Origin: Micromonospora polyrhachis
GTDB lineage: Bacteria; Actinomycetota; Actinomycetes; Mycobacteriales; Micromonosporaceae
DNA length: 64,000 nt
Assembly (NCBI RefSeq): GCF_014203835.1
Contig: NZ_JACHJW010000001.1
Location: 1,488,001-1,552,000 of the forward strand
Reading direction: 5' to 3'
Shown one piece after another: positions 63,259 through 64,000 of this stretch. A program made the translations under genes and the position numbers. The notes beneath the pieces were generated by a model. It was given only the letters and a program-made list of their open reading frames with translations. It was not told the DNA's origin and did not search any database. Position 1 is the first letter of the stretch. Each line of letters begins with the position of its first letter.

Positions 63259-63293
63259 GCGGTTACCCGCTTGTCGTTGCTCATGCGGTTACC
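63242..63293. repeat. 26-bp perfect duplication at the plsX-rnc junction
   Basis: CGCTTGTCGTTGCTCATGCG followed by GTTACC occurs at 63242-63267 and 63268-63293 without mismatch. Each copy carries the end of plsX (VTA, stop) fused to the first codons of rnc. Confidence 0.95.
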
Positions 63294-64000
63294 TCGGTGT
63301 TGGTCGTGCGGATATCCCGGCCGGAATCGGCGAGCAGCGTGGAGATCGCCGCGGCGGCACCGCGACGATGCAGGTGGGCGGCGAGGGCGATGCCGGAGGC
63401 GACGTCGTCGCCGCGGGCCGCCCCGTGGCAGACGACGACAGAACCGGCGATGCCCAGCAGCGCGGCGGCCCGTGGGGCCCCACCGCTCGCCGGGGGGCCA
63501 CCGGCCATGGCGTACGCCCCTTCGATCGCCTTGAGTAGCACGTTTCCGGTGAATCCGTCGGTGACGACCACGTCGGCGCGCGCGCCGTGCCCCAGTTCGT
63601 ACCCCTCGACCAACCCGATGTAGCGCCCGCCGACAGGCAGCGGCTGGTCGGCGAGCACCGGGTCGGCCGCCCGTCGGGCCCGATCGCCCTTGCCTGCCTC
63701 GGTACCGACGGAGAGCAACCCGATCCGGGGTTCGACGACCGCGTGGGCGACCGATGCGTAGGCAGCACCGAGCACCGCGTGTCGGGACAGGGTGGCCGGG
63801 CTCGCCTCCAGCGACCCGCCCACGTCGAGCAGTACGACCGGGCCGGCGAGCGCGGGCAGGGTGGCGACCAGAGCGGGTCGGCGTACGCCGGGCCAGCGCC
63901 CGAGCAGGAGCGCTGCGGCGGTCACCGTGGCGCCGGTGGCCCCGGCCGAGACCACGGCGTCGGCGGCACCTTCAGCGACGCTGGCCACGGCAGCCCGTAC
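63281..64000 (-). CDS. plsX: Phosphate acyltransferase PlsX (5' end outside window)
   Basis: Makes acyl-phosphate from acyl-ACP for phospholipid synthesis. Only the C-terminal 239 residues are in the window. Visible family segments: [20 protein letters not shown] (usually SAGNTGA, here Ala for Asn), [35 protein letters not shown] and [20 protein letters not shown]. It ends TNTEVTA, with the stop in a 26-bp duplication overlapping a vestigial rnc start. A long Gly/Ala-rich segment ([20 protein letters not shown]) replaces part of the usual helices. Confidence 0.92.
   Translation of the reverse strand, partial: VRAAVASVAEGAADAVVSAGATGATVTAAALLLGRWPGVRRPALVATLPALAGPVVLLDVGGSLEASPATLSRHAVLGAAYASVAHAVVEPRIGLLSVGTEAGKGDRARRAADPVLADQPLPVGGRYIGLVEGYELGHGARADVVVTDGFTGNVLLKAIEGAYAMAGGPPASGGAPRAAALLGIAGSVVVCHGAARGDDVASGIALAAHLHRRGAAAAISTLLADSGRDIRTTNTEVTA

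Overview
The window is high-GC actinobacterial chromosome. Gene content and order point to the family Micromonosporaceae (Micromonospora or a close relative). It carries the housekeeping block conserved across actinobacteria: plsX-rnc-mutM, smc, ftsY, amtB-glnB-glnD, ffh, rpsP-khpA-rimM-trmD-rplS, lepB (two copies)-NUDIX-rnhB-DUF2469, yraN-comM-dprA-xerC, and rpsB-tsf-pyrH-frr-cdsA-rlmN. Almost all of it reads on the minus strand. The genus assignment is inference; no rRNA or tRNA gene is visible.

Layout from left to right. 1-6.96 kb: a repeat-rich DivIVA-domain gene (cut by the window edge), rlmN, cdsA, frr, pyrH, tsf and rpsB (ribosome function, UMP kinase, CDP-diacylglycerol synthesis). 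7-8.6 kb: a stretch of decayed genes (MFS fragment, flavodoxin-like oxidoreductase fragment, frameshifted trypsin-like protease). 8.7-11.3 kb: an MmyB-type HTH regulator divergent from a 14-helix MFS exporter, with a perfect inverted repeat between them. 11.4-16.3 kb: yraN, comM, dprA and xerC on the plus strand, opposite to the rest of the conserved block, followed by a class V aminotransferase. 17.7-25 kb: M23 peptidase, DUF2469, rnhB, NUDIX, two signal peptidases I, rplS, trmD, rimM, khpA and rpsP on the minus strand. 25.2-35.9 kb: an accessory stretch with an Old Yellow Enzyme/ArsR pair, DUF402, a cytochrome b-molybdopterin oxidoreductase fusion, proS, a Tat-signal SDR, a LuxR-type two-component pair, an amidohydrolase and a Uma2 nuclease. 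35.9-41.9 kb: ffh, then the nitrogen operon amtB-glnB-glnD behind a GlnR-like box. 41.9-54.4 kb: TetR/NAD(P)-binding pair, SGNH hydrolase, kinase-like protein, ftsY, PhoD, MarR, DinB, HAD, smc and a small coiled-coil protein. 54.7-61.4 kb: mostly envelope or secreted proteins (CAP, GH114 lipoprotein, DUF4333, lipoprotein, trypsin-like lipoprotein), plus an alpha/beta hydrolase and a SnoaL-like protein. 61.5-64 kb: mutM, rnc and plsX (cut by the edge).

Two signals are not explained by the gene list. First, short tandem duplications of 22-58 bp repeatedly include a gene's stop codon (pyrH, aminotransferase, ArsR, response regulator/amidohydrolase, SGNH hydrolase, MarR, alpha/beta hydrolase, plsX/rnc). 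Second, a paired element with TCCACAG, exactly 9 nt, then TTGTCCACAG lies upstream of yraN, comM and the M23 gene. Its second half matches the actinobacterial DnaA box. Four divergent or upstream operators can also be read directly: MmyB/MFS, ArsR/OYE, TetR/NAD(P)-binding protein, and the GlnR-like box before amtB.
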